A stretch of 44,063 nt of DNA, taken from assembly GCA_003605035.1 (NCBI GenBank), contig QZKJ01000109.1:1-44063 (forward strand). Reading direction: 5' to 3'. Source of the stretch: Desulfurivibrio sp. (lineage in GTDB: Bacteria > Desulfobacterota > Desulfobulbia > Desulfobulbales > SURF-16). Under the pieces are notes generated by a model. That model did no database searches. It was not told where the DNA came from and was given only the letters and a program-made list of their open reading frames with translations. Positions 31,357 through 41,775 of the stretch are shown piece after piece. Within the stretch, counting starts at the first letter, position 1. The number at the start of each line of letters is the position of its first letter. A program made the position numbers and the translations under genes.

Positions 31357-33903
31357 ATGATTGGACAGGTACTGACTAAGTTTTTTGGTAGCAGAAACGA
31401 CCGGGTGCTGAAGAAGATTCAGCCCCTGGTGGAGAGGATCAACCGGCTCGAACCGGAGATGCAGAAGCTGGACGATGCCGCCCTGAAGGCCAAAACCGTG
31501 GAATTCCGCGGCAGGCTGGAGAAGGGGGAGGCCCTGGACGATCTGCTGGTGGAAGCCTTTGCCGTGGCCAGGGAGGCCTCGGTACGGGTGCTGGGCCTGC
31601 GGCCCTATGACGTGCAGCTGGTGGGCGGCATTATCCTGCACCAGGGTAAAATCTCCGAGATGAAGACCGGTGAGGGCAAGACCCTGGTGGCCACCCTGCC
31701 GGTGTATCTCAATGCCCTGGCCGGCAAGGGCGTGCACGTGGTCACGGTCAATGATTATCTGGCCAGGCGCGACAGCGAATGGATGGGCGGCATCTACAAT
31801 TTTCTCGGCCTGTCCGTGGGCACCATCCTGCACAGTCTGGACGATGCCGAGCGCCGGGCCGCCTACCAGGCGGACGTCACCTACGGCACCAACAACGAAT
31901 TCGGCTTTGACTACCTGCGCGACAACATGAAGTTCCGGCTGGAGGATTACTGCCAGCGCGAGCATTATTACGCCATCGTCGACGAGGTGGACAGCATTCT
32001 CATTGATGAGGCCCGCACCCCGCTGATCATCTCCGGTCCCTCGGAAATGTCCACCGAACTCTATCATCACGTCAACAAGATCATCCCGCATTTCAAGAAA
32101 GAGGTGCATTACGAGATTGATGAGAAGGCCAGGTCTCTCGCCATGACCGAGGAAGGCGTGGCCCTGGGCGAGAAGCTGCTGAACGTGGAAAACCTCTATG
32201 ACCCGAAGAATATCGAACTCCTGCACCACCTCAACCAGGGGCTGAAGGCCCACCATCTGTTCACCCGGGATATTGATTACCTGGTGCAGAACGGCGAGGT
32301 GGTCATTGTCGACGAGTTCACCGGCCGCACCATGCCGGGCCGGCGGTACAGCGATGGGCTGCATCAGTCGCTGGAGGCCAAGGAGGGGGTCAAGATCGAA
32401 CGGGAAAACCAGACGCTGGCCTCCATCACCTTCCAGAATTATTTCCGCATGTACAAGAAGCTGGCCGGCATGACCGGCACGGCGGACACCGAGGCGGCCG
32501 AGTTCAAGAAGATCTACAACCTCGAGGTGACGGTCATCCCCACCCACCAGGATATGGTCAGGATTGATTATGCCGACGTCATCTATAAAAACGCCAAGGC
32601 CAAGTTCCGGGCGGTGGTCAAGGAGATCAAGGAGCTGCATACCAAGGGTCAGCCCGTGCTGGTGGGCACGGTCAACATCGAGATCTCGGAGATGCTGTCC
32701 AATCTGCTCAAAAAAGAGGGCATTCCCCACTCGGTGCTCAATGCCAAGCACCATGCCCAGGAGGCCGAGATCGTTGCCGAGGCTGGTCAGAAGGGCAGGG
32801 TGACCATTGCCACCAACATGGCCGGCCGCGGCACGGACATCAAGCTGGGCGAAGGGGTGGCTGCCCTGGGCGGCCTGCATATTCTCGGCACCGGCCGGCA
32901 TGAGTCCCGCCGCATCGACAATCAGCTCAGGGGCCGCTCCGGCCGCCAGGGCGACCCCGGCTCCTCCCGCTTCTATCTGTCGCTCGAGGATGATCTGCTG
33001 CGCATCTTCGGCTCCGACCGCATTGCCGGCATCATGGACAAGCTGGGCATGGAGGAGGATGAACCCATCGAGCACAACATGATCTCCAAGGCCATCGAGA
33101 ACGCCCAGCGCAAGGTGGAGGGCCATAACTTCGATATCAGGAAGCACCTGCTGGAATACGATGATGTGATGAACATGCAGCGCGAGGTGATCTACAAGCA
33201 GCGGCGCGAGGTGCTCGGCTCGGAGAGCGTCAAGGAGATCATCAGTGATATGCTGGTTGACCTGTGCGCCGCCGTCACCCAGGAGCTGTGCGACGAGAAG
33301 TTCCCCTCCGAGGAGTGGGAATGGGATCTGATCCATGAGCGGGCCCTGGCCACCATGGGCGTGTACCTCAACTGGGACGAGGGCGAGCGGGCGGGGCTGA
33401 AGGCCGCCGCCTTTGAAGAGAAGCTGCTGCAGATCGTCAAGGACGCTTACGCCGCCAAGGAGCTGGAGGTGGGCGAGGCGAACATGCGCCATCTGGAGCG
33501 GGTGATCCTCCTGCAGATTGTCGATACCTTCTGGAAGGATCATCTGCTGAGCATGGACCACCTGAAAGAGGGCATCGGCCTGCGCGGTTACGGGCAGAAG
33601 AACCCGCTGGATGAGTACAAGAAGGAAGGCTACAAGATGTTTACCGAGCTGATGCAGCGAGTGAAGGAGAAGACGGTCTCCACCCTGCTCCGTGTCCAGC
33701 TGGCCAGACCAGAGGAGGTTGAGGAACTGGAGGCGGAACGGCGCCGCAAGCAGCAGCAGATGGAGATGCTGCGCAGCGACGAACAGCAGGCGGGAGACAA
33801 AAAGAAGCAGCCGCGCCGGGAGGTGCCGAAGGTGGGCCGCAATGCCCCCTGTCCCTGCGGCAGCGGCAAGAAATACAAGAAGTGCTGCGGCGAGACGGAG
33901 TAG
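31357..33903 (+). CDS. secA: Preprotein translocase ATPase SecA
   Basis: An 848-residue motor ATPase that pushes unfolded preproteins through SecYEG. The Walker A is [14 protein letters not shown] (about 102-115), [15 protein letters not shown] is the Walker B/DEAD-type segment, and [12 protein letters not shown] and [10 protein letters not shown] are in NBD2. A C-terminal zinc-binding tail, [14 protein letters not shown] (about 830-845), serves SecB and phospholipid binding. Length and domain order are normal. AAGGAG precedes the ATG. Confidence 0.99.
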   Translation: MIGQVLTKFFGSRNDRVLKKIQPLVERINRLEPEMQKLDDAALKAKTVEFRGRLEKGEALDDLLVEAFAVAREASVRVLGLRPYDVQLVGGIILHQGKISEMKTGEGKTLVATLPVYLNALAGKGVHVVTVNDYLARRDSEWMGGIYNFLGLSVGTILHSLDDAERRAAYQADVTYGTNNEFGFDYLRDNMKFRLEDYCQREHYYAIVDEVDSILIDEARTPLIISGPSEMSTELYHHVNKIIPHFKKEVHYEIDEKARSLAMTEEGVALGEKLLNVENLYDPKNIELLHHLNQGLKAHHLFTRDIDYLVQNGEVVIVDEFTGRTMPGRRYSDGLHQSLEAKEGVKIERENQTLASITFQNYFRMYKKLAGMTGTADTEAAEFKKIYNLEVTVIPTHQDMVRIDYADVIYKNAKAKFRAVVKEIKELHTKGQPVLVGTVNIEISEMLSNLLKKEGIPHSVLNAKHHAQEAEIVAEAGQKGRVTIATNMAGRGTDIKLGEGVAALGGLHILGTGRHESRRIDNQLRGRSGRQGDPGSSRFYLSLEDDLLRIFGSDRIAGIMDKLGMEEDEPIEHNMISKAIENAQRKVEGHNFDIRKHLLEYDDVMNMQREVIYKQRREVLGSESVKEIISDMLVDLCAAVTQELCDEKFPSEEWEWDLIHERALATMGVYLNWDEGERAGLKAAAFEEKLLQIVKDAYAAKELEVGEANMRHLERVILLQIVDTFWKDHLLSMDHLKEGIGLRGYGQKNPLDEYKKEGYKMFTELMQRVKEKTVSTLLRVQLARPEEVEELEAERRRKQQQMEMLRSDEQQAGDKKKQPRREVPKVGRNAPCPCGSGKKYKKCCGETE

Positions 33904-33975
33904 GTGACAGGGGCCAGGAGACAGAAGTCAGAAGACAGAAGACTGAAGACACAAGGCGGAAGGGGCAGGCTGACG

Positions 33976-34037
33976 CAACCCCATAAACCCAAGCAACCCA
34001 AGCAACCCAATAAACTCAATAAACCCAAACAACCCAA
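33976..34037 (+). repeat. Nonamer repeat tract upstream of argJ
   Basis: About seven copies of the 9-bp unit (variants AAACCCAAG, CAACCCAAT, AAACTCAAT) run up to the ATG of argJ at 34038. It is the same unit and orientation as the tract before the argA-like gene, again without a Shine-Dalgarno sequence. The inverted G/T-rich arm seen at the other copy is absent here. Confidence 0.9.
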
Positions 34038-35234
34038 ATGAACAAAACACTCACTGTTCCAGGTTTCAAGGCGGCAGCGGTCAAGGCGGGCATCCGGGGC
34101 AAGGACCGGCTGGATGTGGCCCTGATCTATTCAGAGACGCCGGCGGCGGCGGCCGGGGTTTTCACCACCAGCAAGGTGAAGGCGGCTCCGGTGCTGCTGG
34201 ACATGGAATATCTGCGGGACGGCCGGGCCCAAGCCATCATCGTCAACAGCGGCATTGCCAATGCCTGCACCGGCCAGGCGGGCATGGAGCTGGCCCGGGG
34301 CACCGCGCGCCTGGCGGCCGGGCAGCTCGGCATCGCCGGTGAGCTGGTGCTGGTCGCCTCCACCGGCGTCATCGGCCAGCAGCTTGATCTCGCCATTTTC
34401 GAGAACTGCATGGCGCCGCTGGCCGGGTCTTTACGCCAGGATGGCTTCGCGGATGTGGCCCGGGCCATGATGACCACCGATACGGTGCCCAAGACCGCCC
34501 GGCGGGTGGTGGAACTCGCGGGGAAAAAGATCACCCTGCTCGGCCTGGCCAAGGGGTCCGGCATGATCATGCCCAACATGGCCACCATGCTGAGCTTCAT
34601 CGTCACCGATGCCGCGGTGCAGCACGAGGTGCTGCAGGAGATGCTGCGCCAGAGTGTGGCCCACTCCTTCAACGCGGTCACCGTGGACGGCGATACCAGC
34701 ACCAATGACACCGTGCTGCTCTTGGCCAACGGCCAGGCCGGCAATGCGGCAATCGAGCGCCTGGACAGTGCGGACGCCGCATGTTTCCGGCAGGCTCTCG
34801 ATGAGCTCTGTCTCGATCTCGCCCTGCAGATCGTCAAGGACGGTGAAGGGGCCACCAAGCTCATCACCGTGCAGGTCAAGGGGGCGGCCAGCGTGGCGGA
34901 GGCTGATCAGGCCGCCCGCACCGTGGCCAATTCCAGCCTGGTGAAAACCGCCTTTTTCGGCGAGGATGCCAACTGGGGCCGCATCATTGCCGCCCTGGGC
35001 CGCGCCGGCATCGATTTTGACCCGGACCTGGTCGATATCTCCTTTGATGAGGTGCTGATGGTCCGTGACGGCCTGGGACTGGGAGCCGAGCAGGAGAAGC
35101 TGGCCACCCGCATCCTGAAACAGCAGGCCTTTGCCGTGGTCATTGACCTCAAAGCAGGTCCTGCCGAGGCCACAGTCTATACCTGCGACCTGTCCGTCGA
35201 TTATATCAGGATCAACGCGGATTACCGCTCTTAG
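34038..35234 (+). CDS. argJ: Bifunctional ornithine acetyltransferase / N-acetylglutamate synthase ArgJ
   Basis: A 398-residue precursor that cleaves itself into two chains. The autoproteolysis site is between A182 and T183 in NMATML, with T183 the nucleophile that carries the acetyl group. Other family segments are GVFTTSKVKAAPV, ASTGVIGQ, TTDTVPK and TVDGDTSTNDTVLLLANG. It transfers acetyl from N-acetylornithine to glutamate in arginine synthesis. It is complete. Spacing of 135 bp from secA is mostly the nonamer tract. Confidence 0.97.
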   Translation: MNKTLTVPGFKAAAVKAGIRGKDRLDVALIYSETPAAAAGVFTTSKVKAAPVLLDMEYLRDGRAQAIIVNSGIANACTGQAGMELARGTARLAAGQLGIAGELVLVASTGVIGQQLDLAIFENCMAPLAGSLRQDGFADVARAMMTTDTVPKTARRVVELAGKKITLLGLAKGSGMIMPNMATMLSFIVTDAAVQHEVLQEMLRQSVAHSFNAVTVDGDTSTNDTVLLLANGQAGNAAIERLDSADAACFRQALDELCLDLALQIVKDGEGATKLITVQVKGAASVAEADQAARTVANSSLVKTAFFGEDANWGRIIAALGRAGIDFDPDLVDISFDEVLMVRDGLGLGAEQEKLATRILKQQAFAVVIDLKAGPAEATVYTCDLSVDYIRINADYRS

Positions 35235-35279
35235 GGACTCGGCAATTATAAGTACACCGGTTATCGAGTCTCAACGCGC

Positions 35280-35355
35280 CGTCATTCCCGCAATGCTGTT
35301 TAGCGGGAATCCAGGATCTTCGCTGGATGCCCGACAAAACCATTCGGGCATGACG
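35280..35355. repeat. Multi-stem palindromic intergenic element
   Basis: Outer arms CGTCATTCCCG and CGGGCATGACG (one mismatch) enclose CCCGC...GCGGG and ATCCAG...CTGGAT hairpins. This resembles the widely dispersed CGTCATTCCCG...CGGGAATCCAG type of MITE-like repeat of Proteobacteria. The rest of the 35235-35457 gap holds no gene. Confidence 0.75.
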
Positions 35356-35457
35356 ATAACGATAAACGTTAATTTATATTTCCATCTCCCTTAGCACGAT
35401 AGGGCGTCCGGCGTATCCGGCGATGCATGCCGCCAGGATCAGAAGGAGAGAAGACGA

Positions 35458-36873
35458 GTGCCCCTTGTCGTCAAAATTGTTGTTTTTCTCTTGTGGGTCA
35501 ATTTCCTGCCGCCCCTGGCCAATCTGCTCTGGCGGGAGAGCCTGGCAAGCCCGGTTGACGGCGGCTTGCGCTGGTTTGACCGGCAGCCGCTCCTTGGTCC
35601 CAATAAAACCATCCGCGGCATCATCGTCAGCCTGCTGGGCGGTACCGCTGTTTCCCCCCTGCTGGGGCTGACCTGGTGGCAGGCCGCCGGTGCGGCCCTG
35701 CTGGCCATGGCCGGCGACCTCCTGTCCAGTTTTATCAAGCGCCGCGTTCGGCTGTCCAGCGGCACGACCGTTATCGCCCTTGATCAACTTTTCGAAGCGC
35801 TTTTCCCTGCCCTTTTCCTCAGCTTTTTCATGCCCCTGACCGCGGGGCAGCTCATCGCCATTCTCTTGTGTTTTATCCCCGTGTCGTTTGCCGGATCGTA
35901 TTTCTGGAACCATGTGACCTATCGTCCGCCGCAGAAAAACTACCCCCGCCTGATCCGCTCGCCTGTCCGTTTCCGTGAGTGGCGCTCCTGCCATATTCCC
36001 CTGTTCAGATGGCAGGTGATGCTCAATCTGACCTCTTTTCTTTCCCACCAAGTTTTTCTGGCCGGCCTGTTCAGGCTGACCGGTCTCTACGGGGCAGGGG
36101 TGCGCAATGCCCTCCGTGTGCAGGTGGAAGAAACAAGCTTCCACTTTGAGTCCCTGCCTGACTCCTTTGACCGGTTTCGCATTCTCCTCCTCACCGATCT
36201 GCACCTGGACGGCCTGGAGAATCTGACTGATATCCTTATTGAGAAAGTGAAAAACATAGATGCCGATCTCTGTCTCATCGGCGGCGACATCCGCATGAAA
36301 ACCTATGGCCCCATTGCGCCCTGCCTGCGGCAGCTGCGCCGGCTCCTGCCGCATATCAAGGCCCGCCATGGCATTCTCGGCGTGCTGGGCAATCATGACT
36401 GCATCGAAATGACCCCCGATTTCGAGGAGTGCGGCATCATCATGCTGATCAACGACTCGTGGGAGATCAGCCGCAATGGGCAGCGGATCTGGATTGTCGG
36501 GGTCGATGACCCCCATTACTATAAAACCGATAACGCCAGACAGGCCTGCCAGCGCGTTCCGCAAAACGATTTCAAGATATTTCTGGCGCACACCCCGGAG
36601 GCATACAAAAGAGCAGCCGCCTGCAAAGCCCATCTCTACCTGTGCGGCCATACCCATGGCGGACAGATCTGCCTGGCGGATAAACGGCCCATCCTCACCA
36701 ACAGCAAGGCGCCCCGGTTTACGGCAAGGGGCAGCTGGACCTATCAGGGAATGTCAGGCTATACCAGCCGGGGTGCCGGCGTCTCCGGGGTGCCTCTCCG
36801 TTTTAACTGCCCCGGAGAAATCAGCCTGATCACCCTGCGCAAGGGCACTGGCGCAGATGGCGCGGCTTGCTAG
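35458..36873 (+). CDS. CarS-like CDP-alcohol synthase fused to metallophosphoesterase
   Basis: A 471-residue two-domain protein. Residues about 1-165 are a membrane domain of the CarS/DUF46 type (CDP-archaeol synthase relatives) with GPNKTIRG (47-54), AGDLLSSFIKRR (85-96) and ALDQLFEALFP (107-117). Residues about 235-465 form a YkuE-like metallophosphoesterase with TDLHLDG (246-252), GGDI (about 276), GNHD (about 311), AHTPE and GHTHGGQ (about 398). CarS relatives use CTP to activate a lipid; the second domain would hydrolyse a phosphoester such as a lipid head-group. Both active sites look intact. GTG start with AGGAGAG upstream. Confidence 0.88.
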   Translation: MPLVVKIVVFLLWVNFLPPLANLLWRESLASPVDGGLRWFDRQPLLGPNKTIRGIIVSLLGGTAVSPLLGLTWWQAAGAALLAMAGDLLSSFIKRRVRLSSGTTVIALDQLFEALFPALFLSFFMPLTAGQLIAILLCFIPVSFAGSYFWNHVTYRPPQKNYPRLIRSPVRFREWRSCHIPLFRWQVMLNLTSFLSHQVFLAGLFRLTGLYGAGVRNALRVQVEETSFHFESLPDSFDRFRILLLTDLHLDGLENLTDILIEKVKNIDADLCLIGGDIRMKTYGPIAPCLRQLRRLLPHIKARHGILGVLGNHDCIEMTPDFEECGIIMLINDSWEISRNGQRIWIVGVDDPHYYKTDNARQACQRVPQNDFKIFLAHTPEAYKRAAACKAHLYLCGHTHGGQICLADKRPILTNSKAPRFTARGSWTYQGMSGYTSRGAGVSGVPLRFNCPGEISLITLRKGTGADGAAC

Positions 36874-37072
36874 ACAGCTTTGCGGCCGGCATGAAAGAGC
36901 CATTAAAGGAAATATTATGAGACAGCAAAAAACTTGGATAAAAATATTATGGATGATATTATCAGTTAGAATAACAGGATAACCTGCGGACAGCGCCATC
37001 CGCCCCCTCCCTGAGCTGCTTTTTTGCACAGATCAGGAGCGATTTTCAAGACAGGTCCGATATTTCAAAGAC

Positions 37073-39925
37073 ATGCCTGAGAAAAATGATGCCCATAAGC
37101 AGGCTGACGCCCTCCTCGAAATAGTCCGGGGCCTGCTCGGCGAACTGCAGGGGGAACGGGGCTATGTCCTGCCGCTAACCCTTGACAGCTCCCTTGACCG
37201 GGACCTTGGGCTGGACAGCCTAGCCCGGGTGGAACTGCTGACCCGGCTGGAACGCGGCTGCCAGGTCAGGCTTGCTGAAAAAACTCTGGCGGAGGCGGAG
37301 TCGCTCCGCGACCTGCTGCGGGCGGTTCTCGCCGCCCGCAGCCCCGAGCAGCCTGTGGCGATGGCTGTTGAAGAGCTGACGGCCGCGGGTCAGCTGACCA
37401 GCGAGGCCGCGGACGCCGTCACCCTGCCGGACGTCCTTGCCTGGCATGACCGCGCCTCCCCCGATCATCTTCATATCACCCTGTACGCGGAGGAGGGCAG
37501 GCAGGAGCAGATCACCTTCCATGATCTCAGCACGGGTGCGGCAGCCGTGGCCGCGGGCCTGCAGCAGCGCGGCATTGAACCGGGCCAGGCCGTAGCCCTG
37601 ATGCTGCCCACCAGTCGGGACTATTTTTACAGTTTCTTCGGCGTCCTGCTTGCCGGGGCAGTCCCGGTGCCGCTCTATCCGCCGGCCCGCCCCTCCCAGA
37701 TAGAAGAGCATCTGCGCAGACACCGGGGCATCCTCAATAATTCGCTGTCCGCCATGCTCATCACCAATCAGCAGGTGCTGCCGCTCGCCAGGCTGCTGAA
37801 GACCCATGTGGAAACCCTGCGGGCCGCCCTCACCGTGGCGGAGCTCTGTTCCCCGGCGGGACGGCTCAGCCGGCCGCCCGCCCGCCCCGGCGACACCGCC
37901 TTTCTGCAATACACCTCCGGCAGCACCGGCAGCCCGAAGGGGGTGGTTCTTTCCCACGCCAACCTGCTTGCCAACATCCGGGCCATGGGCACGGCCGTGC
38001 AGGCGCATTCCGGCGATGTCTTTGTCAGCTGGCTGCCGCTCTACCATGACATGGGCTTGATCGGCGCCTGGCTGGGCAGTCTTTATTACGGCTGCCGGCT
38101 GGTGATCATGTCTCCCCTTTCTTTTCTGGTCCATCCGGAAAACTGGCTGTGGGCCATCCACCGCCACCGGGGCACCATCTCGGCTTCACCCAATTTCGGG
38201 TTTGAACTCTGTCTCAAAAGGATTGATGAAAGGGATATCAGCGGCCTGGATCTCAGTTCATGGCGGCTGGCCTTCAACGGCGCGGAACCGGTGAGTCCGC
38301 TGACGCTTGCCCGGTTTGCCGGACGCTTCGGCAGATACGGCTTTCGCCCCGAGGTCATGACCCCGGTCTACGGGCTTGCCGAATCATCGGTCGGCCTGGC
38401 CTTTCCGCCCCCGGCCAGTCCGCCCCTGATTGACAGCATCGCGCGGCAGCCCTTCATGGAGCAGGGCAGGGCCGTGCCCGCCGCCGGGGATGACCCGCAC
38501 AGCCTGCGCTTTGTCTCCTGCGGCCAGCCCCTTGCCGGCCACCGGCTCCGCATCGTCGATGCCGAGGATGGGGAGCTTGCCGAGCGGCAGCAGGGCAGGC
38601 TGCAGTTTTGCGGTCCCTCGGCCACCAGCGGTTATTACCGCAATATCGAGGAGACAAAACGGCTCTTCCACGGCAAGTGGCTCGATTCCGGCGACCTGGC
38701 CTACATGGCGGACGGCAACGTGTATATCACCAGCCGCGTCAAAGACATCATTATCCGCGGCGGCAGGAATATCTATCCCCACGAGGTGGAGGAGGCGATA
38801 GGAGAAATCGAGGGCATCCGCAAAGGCTGCGTGGCGGTCTTCGGGGCGGCGGACCAGGCGTCCGGCACGGAAAAGCTGGTGGTGCTCGCCGAAACCAGGC
38901 GGACGGGGCGGGAGGAACTGCAGCAGCTGCACGGCGCGGTCAACAACTGCGTGATCGATCTTCTCGGCCTGCCCCCTGATGATGTTGTGCTGGCGCCGCC
39001 CCACACCGTGCTGAAAACTTCCAGCGGCAAGCTGCGCCGGGCCGCTACCCGGGATTTCTATGCCCAGGGGCTGCCGGGCGGGAAAGGCCGGGCCATCTGG
39101 TGGCAGCTGGTCCGCCTTGGATTCTCAGGCCTGCTGCCGCAACTGCGCAAGGGGGGCAAACGGCTGGCGGAGCTTTGCTTTGCCGGGTATGCCTGGGGCC
39201 TGTTTCTGGGGCTGGCCGTCACTGTCTGGCTGCTGGTTGTCCTGCTGCCGGAAATGAAATGGCGCTGGAACGTGGTCAGGAAGGCCTGTCGTCTGCTGGT
39301 CCGTCTCACCGGCACCCCCCTTGCCGTCAAGTATCTGGCCGAGCTGCCGGCCGGCCGCCCGGTGGTGCTGGTGTCCAACCACATGAGCTATCTGGACGCC
39401 ATTGCCATCATTGCCGCCCTGCCCTTGAACCCCAGCTTTGTGGCCAAGATGGAACTGCGGGAAAGCTTCGTCTCCCGCTGGTTTCTTTCCCGCCTGGATG
39501 TCGAATTTGTCGAGCGCTTTGATGTGGAACAGGGGGCGCTTGGCTCCAGGCGTCTTGCCCAGAAAGGAACGGCTGGTTCTTCCCTGTTCTTTTTTGCCGA
39601 GGGGACCTTTCAGCGCATGCCCGGCCTGCTGCCTTTCCGCATGGGGGCATTTGTGGCGGCCGTGCAGTCGGGGCTGGCCGTTGTCCCGGTGACCATCAGG
39701 GGCACCAGGCACATCCTGACCGGCGGTTCCTGGTTTCCCCGGCGGGGGGTGGTGACGATAACGCTTGGCCAGCCGATCAAATCCGCGGGGTCAAGCTGGG
39801 CGGATGCCGTCAGATTGCGTGACGCGGTGCGGCATGAAATCCTGCAACACTGCGGTGAAACAGACCTGGCGGATACCAGGCCGCCGGTCAGGGGAAAAAT
39901 GAACAGCGGAAGGGCAATGCCATGA
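37073..39925 (+). CDS. ACP / fatty acyl-AMP ligase / PlsC acyltransferase trifunctional protein
   Basis: A 950-residue protein with three domains. An N-terminal acyl carrier protein (about 10-95) has the phosphopantetheine serine S49 in LGLDSLARVEL. A fatty acyl-AMP ligase-type adenylation domain (about 120-670) has YTSGSTGSPKGV at 280 and IIRGGRNIYPHEVE near 560. One membrane span (about 706-725) is followed by a PlsC-type acyltransferase with NHMSYLD (H770-x4-D775) and FAEGTF near 843. It could load a free fatty acid onto its own ACP and transfer it to a lipid. E. coli Aas combines similar activities in another order. The 3' end overlaps the next gene (ATGA). Confidence 0.9.
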   Translation: MPEKNDAHKQADALLEIVRGLLGELQGERGYVLPLTLDSSLDRDLGLDSLARVELLTRLERGCQVRLAEKTLAEAESLRDLLRAVLAARSPEQPVAMAVEELTAAGQLTSEAADAVTLPDVLAWHDRASPDHLHITLYAEEGRQEQITFHDLSTGAAAVAAGLQQRGIEPGQAVALMLPTSRDYFYSFFGVLLAGAVPVPLYPPARPSQIEEHLRRHRGILNNSLSAMLITNQQVLPLARLLKTHVETLRAALTVAELCSPAGRLSRPPARPGDTAFLQYTSGSTGSPKGVVLSHANLLANIRAMGTAVQAHSGDVFVSWLPLYHDMGLIGAWLGSLYYGCRLVIMSPLSFLVHPENWLWAIHRHRGTISASPNFGFELCLKRIDERDISGLDLSSWRLAFNGAEPVSPLTLARFAGRFGRYGFRPEVMTPVYGLAESSVGLAFPPPASPPLIDSIARQPFMEQGRAVPAAGDDPHSLRFVSCGQPLAGHRLRIVDAEDGELAERQQGRLQFCGPSATSGYYRNIEETKRLFHGKWLDSGDLAYMADGNVYITSRVKDIIIRGGRNIYPHEVEEAIGEIEGIRKGCVAVFGAADQASGTEKLVVLAETRRTGREELQQLHGAVNNCVIDLLGLPPDDVVLAPPHTVLKTSSGKLRRAATRDFYAQGLPGGKGRAIWWQLVRLGFSGLLPQLRKGGKRLAELCFAGYAWGLFLGLAVTVWLLVVLLPEMKWRWNVVRKACRLLVRLTGTPLAVKYLAELPAGRPVVLVSNHMSYLDAIAIIAALPLNPSFVAKMELRESFVSRWFLSRLDVEFVERFDVEQGALGSRRLAQKGTAGSSLFFFAEGTFQRMPGLLPFRMGAFVAAVQSGLAVVPVTIRGTRHILTGGSWFPRRGVVTITLGQPIKSAGSSWADAVRLRDAVRHEILQHCGETDLADTRPPVRGKMNSGRAMP

Positions 39926-41775
39926 ACAAGCAGAAAGAACAGCCGGAAACACAAGGCTATCGGGATATTATCTCCGCGGCAGAGGCGGTAACCCTGCCGG
40001 GACTGTTCCAGTGCCGGGCCCGGCGGTCTCCCCAGGCCATCGCCTACCGGCAATACGAGCCGGCAACGGGGGACTGGCAAAGCCATACCTGGCTGCAGAT
40101 GCAGGAGAAAATCGACCGGTGGCGGACGGCTCTTGCGGCCGAGGGGGTCAGCCCCGGCGACCGGGTGGCGCTTTATCTCAGAAACAGCGTGGAATGGGTA
40201 TGCTGTGAGCAGGCGGCCCTGTCCCTGCGTCTGGTGGCGGTCCCCTTGTATTTCCTGGACACCGCGCAGAACATCGCCTTTATCCTGGGCAATTCCGGCA
40301 CGAAAATCCTGCTGGTCGGGGACCTTGAGCAATGGCTGGCCCTGGCGCCATATCAGGCGGACCTGCCGGACCTGCAATTGGTCCTGTTTCTAGCAGGCAA
40401 CGGCGACAGCAGCGAAGGCAGCAGGGTCAGGGTGCGCCGGGTGGCCGACTGGCTGCCGGATGCCGCCGGCAGCCTGCCTGACCAGGCCGGTGACCCGCAT
40501 GCCCTGGCCACGCTCATCTACACCTCGGGCACAACCGGGCCGCCCAAGGGGGTCATGCTGTCCCACGCCAATATCCTCTGCAACGGCGAGGCGATCCTGA
40601 AAGTGGTTTCCGCCTTTCCGAGCGATATCTTCCTCTCGTTCCTGCCCCTTTCCCATGCCTTCGAGCGGACGGTGGGCTATTATGTGCCCATGATCGCCGG
40701 GGCCCAGGTGGTATTTGCCCGCTCCGTCAAGGACCTTGGCGAAGACCTGCTCATGGTGCGGCCCACGGTGCTGATATCCGTGCCCAGGATCTACGAACGC
40801 GTGTATGGCCGGATATACGAGAAAACAAAAAGCAGAGGCCGTTTCGCGGCAAAATTGCTCACCATGACCGTGGAGACGGGCTGGCGGATCTTTGAGGCCG
40901 GCCAGGGCCGGGCCGCTCCGCCCGCTCTTTCCCGGCGCCTGCTGTGGCCCCTCCTGCAGCGCCTGGTCGCGCAGAAGGTGCTGGACAGACTTGGCGGCCG
41001 GGTGAGACTGGCCGTCACCGGCGGGGCGCCTCTGCATGAAAAGGTGGCCCGGCTCTTCATCGGCCTGGGGCTGCCCCTGCTCCAGGGGTATGGGCTGACC
41101 GAGAGTTCTCCGGTGGTAAGCGCCAATACCCTTGACGACAATTTTCCGGCCTCGGTGGGCCGGCCCCTGCCCGGGGTCGAAATGGAGGTCGGCCCGGCTG
41201 GCGAACTCCTGGTCCGCAGTCCCAGCGTGATGCTCGGCTACTGGAAAGACCCTGACAGAACCCGGGAGATGCTCAACGCCGCAGGCTGGCTCCATACCGG
41301 TGACGTGGTGCAGTTGAGGGATGGACGCATTTTCATCCGCGGCCGGCTCAAGGAAATTCTGGTCACCTCAACCGGGGAAAAGATAGCGCCGACGGATCTG
41401 GAGATGGCCATAACCGAGAGCCCTCTTTTTTACCAGGCAATGGTGGTGGGCGAAGGCAAACCCTTTCTCGCCGCTCTGCTGGTCATGGACCGGCAGGGCT
41501 GGCAGGACCTGGCCGGCCGGCTTGCCCTTGATCCGGCTGACCCGGCAGCGCTCAAGTCCCGGGCCGTGACGGATGCGGTCCTGGCAAAGCTCACGGAGAT
41601 ACTCGGCGCCTTTCCCGCCTATGCCCGGGTGCGGGCCGTCTGCCTGATGCTGGACTCCTGGACCTATGAGGACGGTCTGGTCACCACCCTGATGAAACTC
41701 CGGCGGCATGAGATAGAAAAACGATTCGCCGGGGAAATCGCCGCCCTCTATGCCGGCCACCATCTGCCGGAGTAA
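39922..41775 (+). CDS. Long-chain fatty acid-CoA ligase (AMP-forming)
   Basis: A 617-residue adenylating enzyme of the FadD15-like class. The AMP motif is YTSGTTGPPKGVM (about 200), LSHAFERTVGYY marks the class, QGYGLTESSPV lies near 392 and GRLKEILVTSTGEKIAP near 474. It makes acyl-CoA from fatty acid, ATP and CoA. It is translationally coupled to the trifunctional protein, so the two probably serve one lipid pathway using different thiol acceptors. Confidence 0.93.
   Translation: MNKQKEQPETQGYRDIISAAEAVTLPGLFQCRARRSPQAIAYRQYEPATGDWQSHTWLQMQEKIDRWRTALAAEGVSPGDRVALYLRNSVEWVCCEQAALSLRLVAVPLYFLDTAQNIAFILGNSGTKILLVGDLEQWLALAPYQADLPDLQLVLFLAGNGDSSEGSRVRVRRVADWLPDAAGSLPDQAGDPHALATLIYTSGTTGPPKGVMLSHANILCNGEAILKVVSAFPSDIFLSFLPLSHAFERTVGYYVPMIAGAQVVFARSVKDLGEDLLMVRPTVLISVPRIYERVYGRIYEKTKSRGRFAAKLLTMTVETGWRIFEAGQGRAAPPALSRRLLWPLLQRLVAQKVLDRLGGRVRLAVTGGAPLHEKVARLFIGLGLPLLQGYGLTESSPVVSANTLDDNFPASVGRPLPGVEMEVGPAGELLVRSPSVMLGYWKDPDRTREMLNAAGWLHTGDVVQLRDGRIFIRGRLKEILVTSTGEKIAPTDLEMAITESPLFYQAMVVGEGKPFLAALLVMDRQGWQDLAGRLALDPADPAALKSRAVTDAVLAKLTEILGAFPAYARVRAVCLMLDSWTYEDGLVTTLMKLRRHEIEKRFAGEIAALYAGHHLPE

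Noticed and set aside
30817..33561. 914-codon open frame antisense to secA
   Set aside because: It is a GC-rich codon-bias shadow. SecA on the other strand is unmistakable, and the antisense frame shows no domain or start signal.
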